The translations under genes were made by a program, and so were the position numbers. This document shows, one piece after another, positions 33,067 to 42,077 of a stretch of 64,000 nucleotides of DNA. Positions within the stretch are counted from its first letter, which is position 1; every line of letters begins with the position of its first letter. The DNA is from an uncultured Clostridia bacterium (lineage in GTDB: Bacteria > Bacillota > Clostridia > Christensenellales > Borkfalkiaceae): the NCBI GenBank assembly GCA_947087265.1, contig CAMUBY010000001.1:124001-188000 (forward strand), read 5' to 3'. The notes below the pieces were generated by a model. That model was given only the letters and a program-made list of their open reading frames with translations. It ran no database searches and was not told where the DNA came from.

Positions 33067-35898
33067 ATGATAAAACGGAAAAAGAAAATAATTGCCGCAT
33101 TCGCTGCGGTTTCTGTTTTAGCGGCGGGGGCGGCGTTTGCGTTGCTTCCGAACCGTCATGTTGCCGAAGCGGCGCCGGGCGACGCCGTTTCCGCCGAGGC
33201 GAGTTATTGGAAACAGACGCCCCAAATCAGCGGTTGGACGTGGGGTTCTTACAGCGCGGAAAAAAATATTTTTACCGCGATTCCAGGAGAATACTACGAT
33301 TATCAGTTTATTACCTTTACTTTTCAAAAGCAGGGCGAATCTTCTACACTTCTCACTTCTTACGCGAGAGTCGAGGCGGAGGGGGAACTTGTCTATTATA
33401 AAAAAGACCCTTGGGACGGTCACGATATCAAATTGACGGGCGCAGGCTTAACGCAGTATTTGGAAGAGAACTTTGCCAAGTGGGACGTTGGCGATTATAC
33501 GATGACGGCCGCCGTCGACGCAACGGTGGAATATCCCTATTATGCTTCGAGCGTCAATTTCTCGGTGCAAAAGGCAAAAAACTATTGGACGGAAATTCCC
33601 CGTCTGCAAAGTTGGTACGTGGGCGAATGGACGAGCGCTTCGCAATTTCCCACTCCCAAAGGCGAAGCCGCTTACGGCATTACCGAATATACGATATACG
33701 GCAGCAAGGCGGATAACGAGAACGAAATCGATTACGACGCAGTTTATTATAAAGGCACCTCTAATCCCGACGCAATCCCCGACAACCGTTTGAATACCGC
33801 AGGCGCAGGCTTTTACTTTTTGGTCGCGCACGTTGAGGGTACCGATAATTACGGGGAACTCGACGCGGTCGTTCCTTTCCGCATTTTCACTTCGGAGGCA
33901 ACGCTCGCGGAACTTCAAGACAGAATTGCCTCTGCGCTTAAAGACGCGGAAAGTTTTGCACAGCAGTATGAAGTGAATATTGCGCTCGGCGAAATTCAGG
34001 CGGCGATGAACCGCATTAAAAACGCAACTTCTACGTCCGCCGTGCAGGTGGGTCTTACCTCTACCAAAGTTGCCATTTACAGGGTGTACGCAAAGAACAG
34101 AATTCAGCAGTATGCGGAGGACCTCGAAGCCGACATTACGATTGACGACCCTTCGCTTTCGGAAGAAAACGAATCTATCAATAACGCGCCCGACGTTGCG
34201 ACCATTGACGTTAACCTCGAATCTGCGCTTGCAAAAATTTACACGAAGGGCGTGGAAAATGCGAGAAAGGCGGCAACGGCGGAACTTCTTGAATACGCCG
34301 CAAAATTCGGCGTCGAAGCACACGATTCCTTTGCCGACGCCGCTACGTTTGAGGAAGTTGCGGAGCGGCTTGCAAAATGGAAGCGCGAAATTGCGGAGAA
34401 CGCGTTTAACGGCACGGGCGAGGTGACCGACCTTGATGCCTATAAAGCTTCTGCGCGCGAGGCGATTCTCAAATATGCGGAATACGTCGGCATCGAAGTC
34501 GACGAGGACGCGAGCGATACGCAAATCAATCTGCACCTGACGGAAATCGCGCTCGCAGGAACGCGCGAAGAAGTGGACGCGGCTTATAACGAAGCGAGCA
34601 AGTATATCACGGCGGAACTTACGCGCGTGAAGGCGGATTTGCTTCTCGAACTCAGAAAAGTATCAATTTACTACGGCGATAAATATCCGCTCGGAAAAGA
34701 TGCCGTCGATAAAATTCTTTCCGCAGAGTTGAACGGTTCTGCGCGCGACGAAATCTACGACGCGCCCACCATGGTTTCCGCTCGGACGGCTTACGGCATC
34801 AACGAAAATAAAATCAAAACGGTTATATTGCCCTTTGCAAAAGATAAGTGTAAGCAAGATTTAACCCGCGCGGCGGAAGATGCTTCTATACCCGGATTCA
34901 GTGCGGAAGTGCAGAAGTATATGCAGCAGATAGAGGATGCCGCTACCGTAGACGAAGTGGAAGCGGTGCTGGCTGCGGCGGTGTTCGCCATTGGCAATAC
35001 GCTCTTTTCTGCGAGAATGCAAATGATGCGCGAATTCGAGGCGTTCGCGGCGGAATATTTTGCCGATTATAACTGGGCGGATATGAAAAAAGCGCTCGAA
35101 GACGGAAAGAATCAGATTTATAACGCGGTTGCCATTGCGGATATTTACAAGGCAGGGGATGCGGCAAAGCTTTCGTTCGTCCGCGCTTATACGATTTCAC
35201 GGCTCGACTACTACGGCGAAATCTACGGCGCGTATAACATTGCCGATATCATCACCGCACGCAAAGCGGAGTGCAAAGGGGTGGACACCATTAACCGCCT
35301 CAACACCATTCTCACAAATACCGAGGAGCTTATCTGCTCTGCGATTCAGATAAACGCGCCGCGGCTGTTCCAGATTGCGCGCGCGCATTTCTCAAAATTC
35401 GATACGTCGAAAGCGGAAGCGGAAATCAAAAAAGCGCAGACAATGGAAGAGGCGCACGCGATTTATACGGCGGAAATTGCCCGGCTCGATGAACTCAAAG
35501 CCCAAACTTTAACGGCAAGAAATATGCTCGAAATGTATGCCGAAAGTTACGGGTTAAGCGTTTCTTCGGATGCGGTACTCAAAGCAATGGATAAACTGTA
35601 TGCGGCAGTCACGCCTGAGGATATTCCCGAACTCGTGATAGCGGCGAAAGCGGATATCGACGCGGCGGCAAAAGCGGAGCAGTCGCGCGTCGGTTCGGTA
35701 AATAACGCACTCATTGCCTGCACGGTCATCTTTGCGGTTGCGGCTGTTGCGCTTGCCGTGTTGCTTACTGTAATGTACATGAAAAAGAAAAAGGGCAGCA
35801 CCGCTCCCGAAAGCGCGGGAAAAGAAACGCCTGTAAGCGCTCCCAAACCCGAAAAACCGCAGACGGAAAATCAACCCGAAAATAAGGAAGAAAAATAA
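33067..35898 (+). CDS. Large cell-surface protein with signal peptide and C-terminal anchor
   Basis: A 943-residue protein, not assigned to a family. An N-terminal signal peptide (KRKKKIIAAFAAVSVLAAGA) is cleaved near AEAAPG. Residues of about 45-280 hold two related beta-type units (YWKQTPQISGWTWGSYSAEK and YWTEIPRLQSWYVGEWTSAS). The middle (about 290-870) is almost wholly helical, acidic and alanine-rich, suggesting a long stalk or bundle. One transmembrane helix (about 880-902, VNNALIACTVIFAVAAVALA) is followed by KKKKG and a Pro/Glu-rich tail, so the tail is inside. No sortase motif is seen. The start is set by CAGGAGAACTT-ATG; an upstream in-frame Met at 33028 is rejected. It has its own promoter and terminator. 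Surface attachment or structural role is inference. Confidence 0.82.
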   Translation: MIKRKKKIIAAFAAVSVLAAGAAFALLPNRHVAEAAPGDAVSAEASYWKQTPQISGWTWGSYSAEKNIFTAIPGEYYDYQFITFTFQKQGESSTLLTSYARVEAEGELVYYKKDPWDGHDIKLTGAGLTQYLEENFAKWDVGDYTMTAAVDATVEYPYYASSVNFSVQKAKNYWTEIPRLQSWYVGEWTSASQFPTPKGEAAYGITEYTIYGSKADNENEIDYDAVYYKGTSNPDAIPDNRLNTAGAGFYFLVAHVEGTDNYGELDAVVPFRIFTSEATLAELQDRIASALKDAESFAQQYEVNIALGEIQAAMNRIKNATSTSAVQVGLTSTKVAIYRVYAKNRIQQYAEDLEADITIDDPSLSEENESINNAPDVATIDVNLESALAKIYTKGVENARKAATAELLEYAAKFGVEAHDSFADAATFEEVAERLAKWKREIAENAFNGTGEVTDLDAYKASAREAILKYAEYVGIEVDEDASDTQINLHLTEIALAGTREEVDAAYNEASKYITAELTRVKADLLLELRKVSIYYGDKYPLGKDAVDKILSAELNGSARDEIYDAPTMVSARTAYGINENKIKTVILPFAKDKCKQDLTRAAEDASIPGFSAEVQKYMQQIEDAATVDEVEAVLAAAVFAIGNTLFSARMQMMREFEAFAAEYFADYNWADMKKALEDGKNQIYNAVAIADIYKAGDAAKLSFVRAYTISRLDYYGEIYGAYNIADIITARKAECKGVDTINRLNTILTNTEELICSAIQINAPRLFQIARAHFSKFDTSKAEAEIKKAQTMEEAHAIYTAEIARLDELKAQTLTARNMLEMYAESYGLSVSSDAVLKAMDKLYAAVTPEDIPELVIAAKADIDAAAKAEQSRVGSVNNALIACTVIFAVAAVALAVLLTVMYMKKKKGSTAPESAGKETPVSAPKPEKPQTENQPENKEEK

Positions 35899-35916
35899 CC
35901 GTTTCGGAAATAACGG

Positions 35917-35949
35917 AAGCCGCGCAATTGCGCGGCTTATATTTTTTCA
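35917..35949 (+). terminator. Terminator after the surface protein gene
   Basis: An 11-bp palindromic stem AAGCCGCGCAA/TTGCGCGGCTT, followed by ATATTTTTT. Confidence 0.8.
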
Positions 35950-35957
35950 AAGAGCGT

Positions 35958-35986
35958 TTGAAAAAGCGAAAAAAGTGTGATATAAT
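35958..35986 (+). promoter_or_regulatory. Promoter of lon-engB
   Basis: TTGAAA (35958-35963), a 17-base spacer and TATAAT (35981-35986) with TG at 35978. No CtsR or CIRCE element was seen. Confidence 0.85.
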
Positions 35987-36003
35987 AGGGATAGGAGTAT
36001 TCC

Positions 36004-38325
36004 ATGGAAAAACATACAAAAAAATTATCCGTGATTCCCATGCGGGCACAGGTCGTTTATCCCGATACCGCCGTTGCGTTCGACGCAGGGCGCGGGATGT
36101 CGCTTGCCGCTATCGAAGCGTCGGATAATAACGGTAAAATCGTATTTATTACAAAGCAGACGAATTCTACGCAGGAAAACCCGGGCGGCGGCGATTTGTT
36201 TGCCGTGGGCACGGTGGCGCAAATCCGTCAGACAACCCGTCTGCCGGGCGACCGTTTCCGCGTCTATGTGCAGGGCTTGTACCGCGCGGTTGCACGCGAA
36301 TTCAAAACGGAGAACGGCTATCTGAGTGCGTGCGTGGAGGAACTTTCTTCCGTCCACGGCGATTACAGTCTGGAAGAGGCGTCTTTCCGCACCGCAAAAG
36401 ATTTGGTGACCGATATCGTACAGGCGGACGGCAAAATCGCAAAAGAACTCGAAAACGCGCTCACGGGCATTACGGATTACGATAAGTATATCAACGTCTG
36501 CGCGCACTATCTCAGACTGAAAGACGATATCAAGCAGAAACTGTTGGAAGAGAACCGCGTACCCCAGCGCCTGAAACTGTTCGAGCAGTGCTTGAACGAC
36601 GAACTTGAAATTACGCGTCTGGAGCGCAAGATTGCCCAGAGCGTGAGAAAGAATATCGATAAATCGCAAAAGGAATATTTCCTGCGCGAACAGCTCAAAG
36701 CCATTCACGCCGAACTCGGCGACGACGTGGAGGAGAGCGTTAAACTGCGCGAAAAACTGCAAGCAAAGGGGCTGCCCGCAGACGTGCAGGAAAAAATCGA
36801 ACAGGAACTCGTGCGGATGGATAAAACGCAAACCACTTCGCCCGAATATACGGTTATCCGCAACTATCTCGATTGGATAGTCGATTTACCCTGGAACAAC
36901 GAAACGGAGGACACCGAAAAACTTGCGGACGTGGAGGCGGTGCTCAATGCCGACCACTACGGTCTGGAAAAAATTAAAGAGCGTATCGTCGAATACCTTG
37001 CCGTGCTCAAACTCACGGGTAACTTAAAAGCGCCCATTCTCTGTCTGGTCGGACCTCCCGGCGTGGGCAAGACGAGCATTGCAAAATCCGTTGCGCGCGC
37101 CCTCAAACGCAAGTTCGTGCGCATGAGTTTGGGCGGCTTAAAAGACGAAGCGGAAATCCGCGGACACCGCCGCACCTATATCGGCGCAATGCCCGGGCGC
37201 ATTATTTACGAAATGAAAAATGCGGGCACCGTCAACCCCGTGTTCCTGCTCGATGAAATCGATAAAATTTCATCCGATTTGCGCGGCGACCCTTCGAGCG
37301 CGCTTTTAGAAGTGCTCGACCCCGAGCAGAATTCCACCTTCCGCGACAGGTATCTGGAAGTGGAGTACAATCTTTCCAAAGTCATGTTTATCGCAACGGC
37401 GAACACGCTCGATACCATTCCCGCACCTCTGCGCGACAGAATGGAGATTATCGAACTTTCGGGTTATACGCCGCAGGAAAAAGAGGAAATCGCAAAGCGG
37501 TATCTCGTTCCCAAAAAGCGCGAAGAAAACGGACTCACCGAAGAGAATTTCAAAATAACGGAAGGTGCGCTCGGTGCTCTCATCGACGGCTATACGCTGG
37601 AAGCGGGCGTGCGCTCGTTGGAGCGTACCATCGGCACGGTATGCAGAAAAGCCGCGGTCCGCATTGCAAAGGGCGAAACAGATTGCATTACCGTACGCAA
37701 AAACGAACTCGAAGAGTATCTGGGCGGCAAGCGGTTTTTGCACGACGACGAATTGCGCGAGGGCAACGAAGTGGGCGCGGCAACGGGGCTTGCCTGGACG
37801 GCGGTCGGCGGTACTACGCTCACCATCGAAGTTTCGGCAATGCACGGCAAGGGCGATATTCGGCTCACGGGCAAACTCGGCGACGTCATGAAAGAGTCCG
37901 CACACGCAGCAATCAGTTATCTCAGAGCGCACGCCGATAAATACGGAATCGACGAAAAAGAATTCGAGGAAAAGGATATTCACATTCACGTTCCAGAAGG
38001 CGCAACCCCCAAAGACGGACCGAGCGCGGGCATTACCATGGCGACCGCCATTCTTTCCGCGTTTACGGGACAACCTGTCCGCAAGGACGTTGCCATGACG
38101 GGCGAAATCACTTTGCGCGGTAAAGTGCTGCCCATCGGCGGACTCAAAGAAAAGGCGCTTGCCGCCAACCGAATCGGCATCCGCGACGTTATTATTCCCG
38201 AAGAGAACAAGAAGGACGTGGAGGACATTCCCGAAACCGTGCGCAAAGAGCTCAACTTTATCTGCGTCAAGAGCGTAGACGAAGTGTTCCGCTCGGCAGG
38301 TTTAGGGGGCGCAAATGGAAATTAA
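36004..38325 (+). CDS. lon: ATP-dependent Lon protease (LonA)
   Basis: A 773-residue Lon of typical length. The N-terminal substrate domain (about 1-200, ending in a coiled coil) is followed by the AAA+ module with Walker [10 protein letters not shown] (about 352) and Walker B FLLDEIDK. The serine-lysine protease domain has the Ser in [10 protein letters not shown] (about 675) and the Lys in GLKEKALAA. It degrades misfolded and regulatory proteins. The start is supported by ATAGGAGTATTCC-ATG. It overlaps engB by 11 bases, a pairing common in Bacillota. Confidence 0.97.
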   Translation: MEKHTKKLSVIPMRAQVVYPDTAVAFDAGRGMSLAAIEASDNNGKIVFITKQTNSTQENPGGGDLFAVGTVAQIRQTTRLPGDRFRVYVQGLYRAVAREFKTENGYLSACVEELSSVHGDYSLEEASFRTAKDLVTDIVQADGKIAKELENALTGITDYDKYINVCAHYLRLKDDIKQKLLEENRVPQRLKLFEQCLNDELEITRLERKIAQSVRKNIDKSQKEYFLREQLKAIHAELGDDVEESVKLREKLQAKGLPADVQEKIEQELVRMDKTQTTSPEYTVIRNYLDWIVDLPWNNETEDTEKLADVEAVLNADHYGLEKIKERIVEYLAVLKLTGNLKAPILCLVGPPGVGKTSIAKSVARALKRKFVRMSLGGLKDEAEIRGHRRTYIGAMPGRIIYEMKNAGTVNPVFLLDEIDKISSDLRGDPSSALLEVLDPEQNSTFRDRYLEVEYNLSKVMFIATANTLDTIPAPLRDRMEIIELSGYTPQEKEEIAKRYLVPKKREENGLTEENFKITEGALGALIDGYTLEAGVRSLERTIGTVCRKAAVRIAKGETDCITVRKNELEEYLGGKRFLHDDELREGNEVGAATGLAWTAVGGTTLTIEVSAMHGKGDIRLTGKLGDVMKESAHAAISYLRAHADKYGIDEKEFEEKDIHIHVPEGATPKDGPSAGITMATAILSAFTGQPVRKDVAMTGEITLRGKVLPIGGLKEKALAANRIGIRDVIIPEENKKDVEDIPETVRKELNFICVKSVDEVFRSAGLGGANGN

Positions 38326-38905
38326 AAACGCAAAGTTTATTACTTCCGCGGCGAGCGAGGCACAGTTTCTCCGCCCAGAAAAACCCATGATTGCCGTGTG
38401 CGGCAAATCGAATTCGGGCAAGAGCACGCTCATCAACCTGCTTGCAGGGCGGAAGAGGCTTGCGAAAACAAGCGCGGCGCCCGGCAGAACGCGGCTCGTC
38501 AATTATTTCGATTTCGGAGACTTCTGGCTTGCCGACCTCCCAGGTTACGGCTACGCGGCCGTTTCGCGCGAAGAAAAAGAAAAATGGGCAAAGACGCTCG
38601 ATAAGTTCTTTGAGAGGAAAGAAGAAATTTCGCACGTTTTTGTGTTGAGCGATATCCGCCGCGACCCGTCGGAAGACGATATGCAGATGATAACGTTTTT
38701 GAACTATCACATTTTGCCGTTCACGGTGATTGCAACAAAGAGCGATAAACTTTCGCGCATGAAGCGCAAGGAGCGCACAAGAAAACTCGCGCAGGCGTTC
38801 GGCTTAGGCGAGGGGAACGTGATTGCGGTTTCGGGACTTTCGGGCGAAGGGAAAGAAGAAGTGTTGAAAAAGATTTCTCAGATAATTGAAAACGGAGCGG
38901 AATAA
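38315..38905 (+). CDS. engB: Ribosome biogenesis GTP-binding protein YsxC/EngB
   Basis: A 196-residue TRAFAC GTPase needed for 50S assembly. G1 is [10 protein letters not shown]2/G3 is [14 protein letters not shown] with DLPGYGYA, and G4 is ATKSDK. Length and order fit the family. It starts inside lon (11-base overlap) after AGGGGGCGCAA. The stop codon lies in the loop of the terminator hairpin. Confidence 0.97.
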   Translation: MEIKNAKFITSAASEAQFLRPEKPMIAVCGKSNSGKSTLINLLAGRKRLAKTSAAPGRTRLVNYFDFGDFWLADLPGYGYAAVSREEKEKWAKTLDKFFERKEEISHVFVLSDIRRDPSEDDMQMITFLNYHILPFTVIATKSDKLSRMKRKERTRKLAQAFGLGEGNVIAVSGLSGEGKEEVLKKISQIIENGAE

Positions 38906-38920
38906 ACCGCTCCGTTTTTA
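38889..38920 (+). terminator. Terminator overlapping the engB stop codon
   Basis: Stem AACGGAGCGG/CCGCTCCGTT; the engB TAA sits in the loop, and T5 follows. It also faces the convergent XRE gene. Confidence 0.88.
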
Positions 38921-39175
38921 TATTTCGTCTAAGGAATTTTTGTCGAGCAAATCTTGAACGGGAATGCCCAAAACTTTAGAGAGTGCGAGAAGTTCCACGT
39001 CGGTTACGGTACGCGAGCAGTCCTCGATTCTTGAAACCGAACCGCGGCAAACGTATACCGCCAAGAGTTCTAACTTTTCGGAAACCTGTTTTTGGCTCAA
39101 ACCGAGTTCCTTGCGCCGCCGCTCTACCTTTTCGCCGATTAAATTTTTCTTTTCCCCGTCAATAATTCGCGCCAT
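38918..39175 (-). CDS. XRE-family HTH regulator (85 aa)
   Basis: A small DNA-binding protein. Residues of about 15-75 form the HTH_3 fold: KVERRRKELGLSQKQVSEKL, GSVSRIEDCSRTV and ELLALSKVLGI. A broadly distributed Bacillota type has LELLAVYVCRGS between the helices, as here. The region just upstream contains two matched 19-bp dyads, so it probably controls its own promoter and the divergent transcript. The Shine-Dalgarno is weak (CAGGT then A8). Promoter elements overlap those for the divergent RNA. No other open frame accompanies it. Confidence 0.85.
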   Translation of the reverse strand: MARIIDGEKKNLIGEKVERRRKELGLSQKQVSEKLELLAVYVCRGSVSRIEDCSRTVTDVELLALSKVLGIPVQDLLDKNSLDEI

Positions 39176-39188
39176 GTTTTTTTACCTG

Positions 39189-39207
39189 TTGTCTTGACAT
39201 AAGACAA
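39189..39207. promoter_or_regulatory. XRE operator 1
   Basis: A perfect 19-bp dyad TTGTCTT-GACAT-AAGACAA. It overlaps the -35 of the plus promoter and the first transcribed bases of the xre message. Confidence 0.75.
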
Positions 39208-39222
39208 TCAGTATGTTATATT
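39194..39222 (+). promoter_or_regulatory. Plus-strand promoter within the XRE control region
   Basis: TTGACA (39194-39199), a 17-base spacer and TATATT (39217-39222). It predicts an RNA start near 39229. Confidence 0.75.
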
Positions 39223-39244
39223 ATTTTTGCCCAAAATTTGTCCT
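39215..39244 (-). promoter_or_regulatory. Minus-strand promoter of the XRE gene
   Basis: AGGACA (39239-39244), an 18-base spacer and TATAAC (39215-39220) on the minus strand. Its -10 overlaps the plus-strand -10, so the two promoters exclude each other. The -35 is weak. Confidence 0.5.
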
Positions 39245-39256
39245 ACCATAAGACAA
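39238..39256. promoter_or_regulatory. XRE operator 2
   Basis: A 19-bp dyad TTGTCCT-ACCAT-AAGACAA, one mismatch from perfect symmetry and the same layout as operator 1, 49 bases away. It overlaps the minus-strand -35 and the first transcribed bases of the plus RNA. Confidence 0.7.
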
Positions 39257-39363
39257 ACAAAAAATAAAGAGAGGAATGCATATTTACGGCTATCACGTTA
39301 TTTAGTGTTGCGTATCTCTCAAATAACAGGAAAAAAACGTTAAAAAAATGATTCGCTTAACAT

Positions 39364-39392
39364 AAAAACGGTTGCGTCAAACCGTTTTTTTT
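39364..39392 (+). terminator. Terminator ending the short RNA
   Basis: Stem AAAAACGGTT/AACCGTTTTT with loop GCGTC, then T8. It overlaps the -35 box of the rpsB promoter. Confidence 0.85.
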
Positions 39393-39400
39393 GTTATAAT
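39372..39400 (+). promoter_or_regulatory. Promoter of rpsB-tsf, with -35 inside the terminator
   Basis: TTGCGT (39372-39377), a 17-base spacer and TATAAT (39395-39400), extended -10 TG at 39392. The -35 is in the terminator hairpin of the short RNA. Confidence 0.8.
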
Positions 39401-39431
39401 CAAAAGGCTGTAAATACGCACCCTCGGCGTG

Positions 39432-39474
39432 CCGCCCTCCGTGTTCGTAAATTTTTCCTGCGAATAACGGGCGG
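39432..39474 (+). promoter_or_regulatory. Structured rpsB leader hairpin
   Basis: CCGCCC (39432-39437) pairs with GGGCGG (39469-39474), and an inner helix GT-TTCG/CGAA-AC closes a loop rich in T. It lies between the rpsB RNA start (about 39407) and the ribosome binding site. Ribosomal protein leaders often autoregulate, but I do not recognise a known family here. Confidence 0.5.
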
Positions 39475-39509
39475 AACACTCACAAAGAGGGGAGGAAAAC
39501 GGAGGAATT

Positions 39510-40286
39510 ATGGCAGTTATTTCTATGAAACAGCTTCTCGAAGCAGGCGTTCACTTCGGTCACCAGACCAGAAAGTGGAACCCCAAAATGAAGAAGTACA
39601 TCTTCGCGGCGCGTCACGACATTCACATCATCGATTTGGAGATGACCGCGAAACTCATCGAAGAAGCGTACTCGTTTGTATGCGAATCGGTGAAACAGGG
39701 TAAAACCGTTCTGTTCGTCGGCACCAAGAAACAGGCGCAGGACGCAATCAAGGAAGAGGCGGAGCGCTGCGGTCAGTACTACGTCAATTCCCGCTGGCTC
39801 GGCGGTATGCTCACCAACTTCAAAACCATTCGTTCCCGTATCGACTATCTTGAAAAACTCGAAAGAATGGAAGAGAGCGGCGAGTTTGAACTTCTCCCCA
39901 AAAAGGAAGTTTTAGGGCTCAAAAAAGAAATGGAGAAATTGCAGGAAAACCTCGGCGGTATTAAAAATATGCGCGGTATGCCCGGCATTCTCTTTATCGT
40001 TGACCCCAGCAACGAGGACATTGCGGTTGCAGAAGCAAGAAAACTCAACATTCCCATCGTTGCCATTACCGATACCAACTGTGACCCCGACCTTGTCGAT
40101 TACGTCATTCCCGGCAACGACGACGCTATCCGCGCGATTAAACTCATTTCTTCGGTGATTGCAAATGCGGTTATCGAGGCGAACCAGGGTGAAACTCCCG
40201 TTATCGCGGAAGAAGCAGCGGAAGAGGCGGCTGAACCTTCCGACATCGAAGAAGTCGTTGCAAACGCCGAAGAAGCGGCAGAATAA
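39510..40286 (+). CDS. rpsB: 30S ribosomal protein S2
   Basis: A 258-residue S2 with core [32 protein letters not shown] and [10 protein letters not shown] motifs. The last 40 residues form an acidic Glu/Ala tail ([17 protein letters not shown]). It follows an AACGGAGGAATT ribosome binding site. First gene of the translation cluster, tsf next by 18 bases. Confidence 0.97.
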   Translation: MAVISMKQLLEAGVHFGHQTRKWNPKMKKYIFAARHDIHIIDLEMTAKLIEEAYSFVCESVKQGKTVLFVGTKKQAQDAIKEEAERCGQYYVNSRWLGGMLTNFKTIRSRIDYLEKLERMEESGEFELLPKKEVLGLKKEMEKLQENLGGIKNMRGMPGILFIVDPSNEDIAVAEARKLNIPIVAITDTNCDPDLVDYVIPGNDDAIRAIKLISSVIANAVIEANQGETPVIAEEAAEEAAEPSDIEEVVANAEEAAE

Positions 40287-40304
40287 ATTAAGGAGAATAC
40301 AGAA

Positions 40305-41210
40305 ATGGCAGAATTCACGGCAAAAGACGTTATGGCGCTCCGCGAACAGACGGGCGCAGGTATGATGGATTGCAAGCGCGCCTTGGTAGACGCGGACGGC
40401 GATATGGATAAGGCGGCGGATTTGCTCCGTGAGCGCGGAATTGCAAAGGCTGCAAAGCGCGCTTCCAAAATTGCGGCAGAAGGCATTGTGTACGCACTTG
40501 TTGAGGGCAAGACGGGCGTGCTTCTCGAAGTGAATTGCGAAAGCGATTTCGTTGCGAAGGGTGAAAGATTCCAGTCGCTTGTTGCGGAAGTTGCAAAACA
40601 GATTGTAAAAGTAAAGCCTGCAAGCGTGGAAGTACTCCTCGCTTCCCAAATGAACGGCAAAACAGTGGAGAACTTCGTTCAGGAACAGACGGCAGTCATC
40701 GGCGAAAAGATTTCCGTGCGCCGTTTCACCGTTTACGAAAGCAAGGGCTTTGTAGAAACCTATATCCATATGGGCGGAACGATGGGCGTTATGCTTGATT
40801 TCGACGGCGCAGAAAATGAAGCGAGCAAGGAACTTGCGCACAACGTTGCGCTGCACACCGCGTTCGCAAAGCCTGCTTACAAGACGGCTGCGGAAGTTTC
40901 GGCGGAAACCATTGAAAAAGAAAAGGCAATCATGAAACAGGAAGTCCTCAACGAGGGCAAGCCCGAAGCGATTGCGGAAAAAATCGTGCTCGGCAAAATC
41001 AAAAAATTCTACGAAGAGAACTGTCTGCTTGACCAGAAGTTCATCAAAGACGACAAAATTACGATTGCGCAGCTCATTGCGGAAACCGCGAAGAAGTCGC
41101 CCGTGGAACTCAAAAACTTCTGCTTCTACGTTATGGGGCAGGGTCTTGAAAAGAAGAGCGAAGATTTGAGCGAAGAAGTGGCAAAACAAGTGGAAGCAAT
41201 GAAGAAGTAA
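40305..41210 (+). CDS. tsf: Elongation factor Ts
   Basis: A 301-residue nucleotide-exchange factor for EF-Tu. The N-terminal UBA-like part has TAKDVMALREQTGAGMMDCK, and the core carries CESDFVAKGERFQ and HNVALHTAFAKP. Length is near the bacterial norm. It follows rpsB in an operon closed by the hairpin at 41229. Confidence 0.97.
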   Translation: MAEFTAKDVMALREQTGAGMMDCKRALVDADGDMDKAADLLRERGIAKAAKRASKIAAEGIVYALVEGKTGVLLEVNCESDFVAKGERFQSLVAEVAKQIVKVKPASVEVLLASQMNGKTVENFVQEQTAVIGEKISVRRFTVYESKGFVETYIHMGGTMGVMLDFDGAENEASKELAHNVALHTAFAKPAYKTAAEVSAETIEKEKAIMKQEVLNEGKPEAIAEKIVLGKIKKFYEENCLLDQKFIKDDKITIAQLIAETAKKSPVELKNFCFYVMGQGLEKKSEDLSEEVAKQVEAMKK

Positions 41211-41228
41211 TTTCTGAAAACAAATGAT

Positions 41229-41256
41229 AACGGAGAGCGTCGGCTCTCCGTTTTTC
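41229..41256 (+). terminator. Terminator of rpsB-tsf
   Basis: Stem CGGAGAGC/GCTCTCCG with loop GTCG and T5. Confidence 0.9.
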
Positions 41257-41290
41257 ATACTTTGAAACAAAGGTTTTATTTTGGAAATTC

Positions 41291-41319
41291 TTGCATTTTT
41301 TATTGCGGTGTGTTATACT
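41291..41319 (+). promoter_or_regulatory. Promoter of the pyrH-frr-uppS-cdsA genes
   Basis: TTGCAT (41291-41296), a 17-base spacer and TATACT (41314-41319) with extended -10 TG, 30 bases before pyrH. Confidence 0.85.
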
Positions 41320-41348
41320 GTTAGAAATGAAAATGCGGGGGATAAAGT

Positions 41349-42059
41349 ATGCAGCCCAAATATAAGCGGATTCTTTTGAAACTTTCGGGGGAGGCGCTTG
41401 CAGGAGAACAGAAACACGGCATCAACGAGAAAGTCGTTGCAGGCGTTGTCGACCAACTTGTCAAGGTGCATGAAATGGGCGTGGAAATCGCGCTCGTTAT
41501 CGGCGGAGGCAATTTCTGGCGCGGGCGGCAGGGAACCAATATGGACCGTGCAACCGCCGACCATATGGGAATGCTCGCAACGGTCATGAACTCGCTTGCC
41601 ATGATGGACGCGATTGAAAAAAGGGGAATCCCTACGCGCGTGCAGACGGCGCTCAACATGATTTCGGTGGCGGAGCCGTACGTTCTGAGAAAGGCGCTTC
41701 ATCATTTTGAAAAGGGCAGAATCGTGATTATGGCGTGCGGCACGGGCAACCCCTACTGTTCGACGGATACCGCCGCGGCGCAGCGCGCGTGCGAAATCGA
41801 CGCGGACGTGCTTTTAATGGCGAAAAACGTAGACGGTATTTACGACAGCGACCCGAGCGTCAACCCTAATGCGAAGAAGTACGAGAAACTCTGCTTTAAC
41901 GATATCGTGAACCAAGGCTTGAAAGCGATGGACGCGACGGCTGCTACCATGTGTATGGAAAACAACATTCCCGTGCTTGCGTTCGGGCTGGGAGAAAAAG
42001 ATTCCATTCTGCGCGCGGTATGCGGAGAGCATATCGGAACGCTGATATCCGCGAAATAA
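41349..42059 (+). CDS. pyrH: UMP kinase
   Basis: A 236-residue amino-acid-kinase-fold enzyme phosphorylating UMP to UDP. Motifs: YKRILLKLSGEALAGE, GGGNFWRGRQ, RATADHMGMLATVMNS and KNVDGIYDSDP. UMP kinase makes precursors for nucleic acid and for cell-wall sugar nucleotides. Ribosome binding site GGGGGATAAAGT. First gene after the promoter at 41291. Confidence 0.97.
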   Translation: MQPKYKRILLKLSGEALAGEQKHGINEKVVAGVVDQLVKVHEMGVEIALVIGGGNFWRGRQGTNMDRATADHMGMLATVMNSLAMMDAIEKRGIPTRVQTALNMISVAEPYVLRKALHHFEKGRIVIMACGTGNPYCSTDTAAAQRACEIDADVLLMAKNVDGIYDSDPSVNPNAKKYEKLCFNDIVNQGLKAMDATAATMCMENNIPVLAFGLGEKDSILRAVCGEHIGTLISAK

Positions 42060-42077
42060 TTTCAAAAGGAGATAAAG

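Larger units (their letters stand above)
39229..39392 (+). ncRNA. Candidate short RNA controlled by the XRE regulator
   Basis: The promoter at 39194-39222 and the terminator at 39364-39392 bound a transcript of about 160 nt. No convincing ORF lies inside: the longest ATG frames are 9 and 5 codons, the first with its GAGAGG only one base away. An internal fold pairs GAGAGGAATGCA (39269-39280) with TGCGTATCTCTC (39309-39320), 11 of 12 positions counting wobbles, which would bury that ATG. This could be a small RNA or a short peptide with an unusual start. RNA evidence is needed. Confidence 0.45.

Noticed and set aside
33448..34536. 362-codon minus-strand frame within the surface protein gene
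   Set aside because: No ribosome binding site or family motif; the plus gene has signal peptide, anchor and its own promoter.
39276..39305. 9-codon ORF in the short RNA
   Set aside because: The GAGAGG is only one base from ATG, and the ATG is predicted to be paired; not supported as a gene, but recorded because the RNA may still encode something.
39912..41270. 452-codon antisense frame across rpsB and tsf
   Set aside because: It lies opposite two clear ribosomal-translation genes, has no ribosome binding site and no family motif; an effect of codon bias on the complementary strand.
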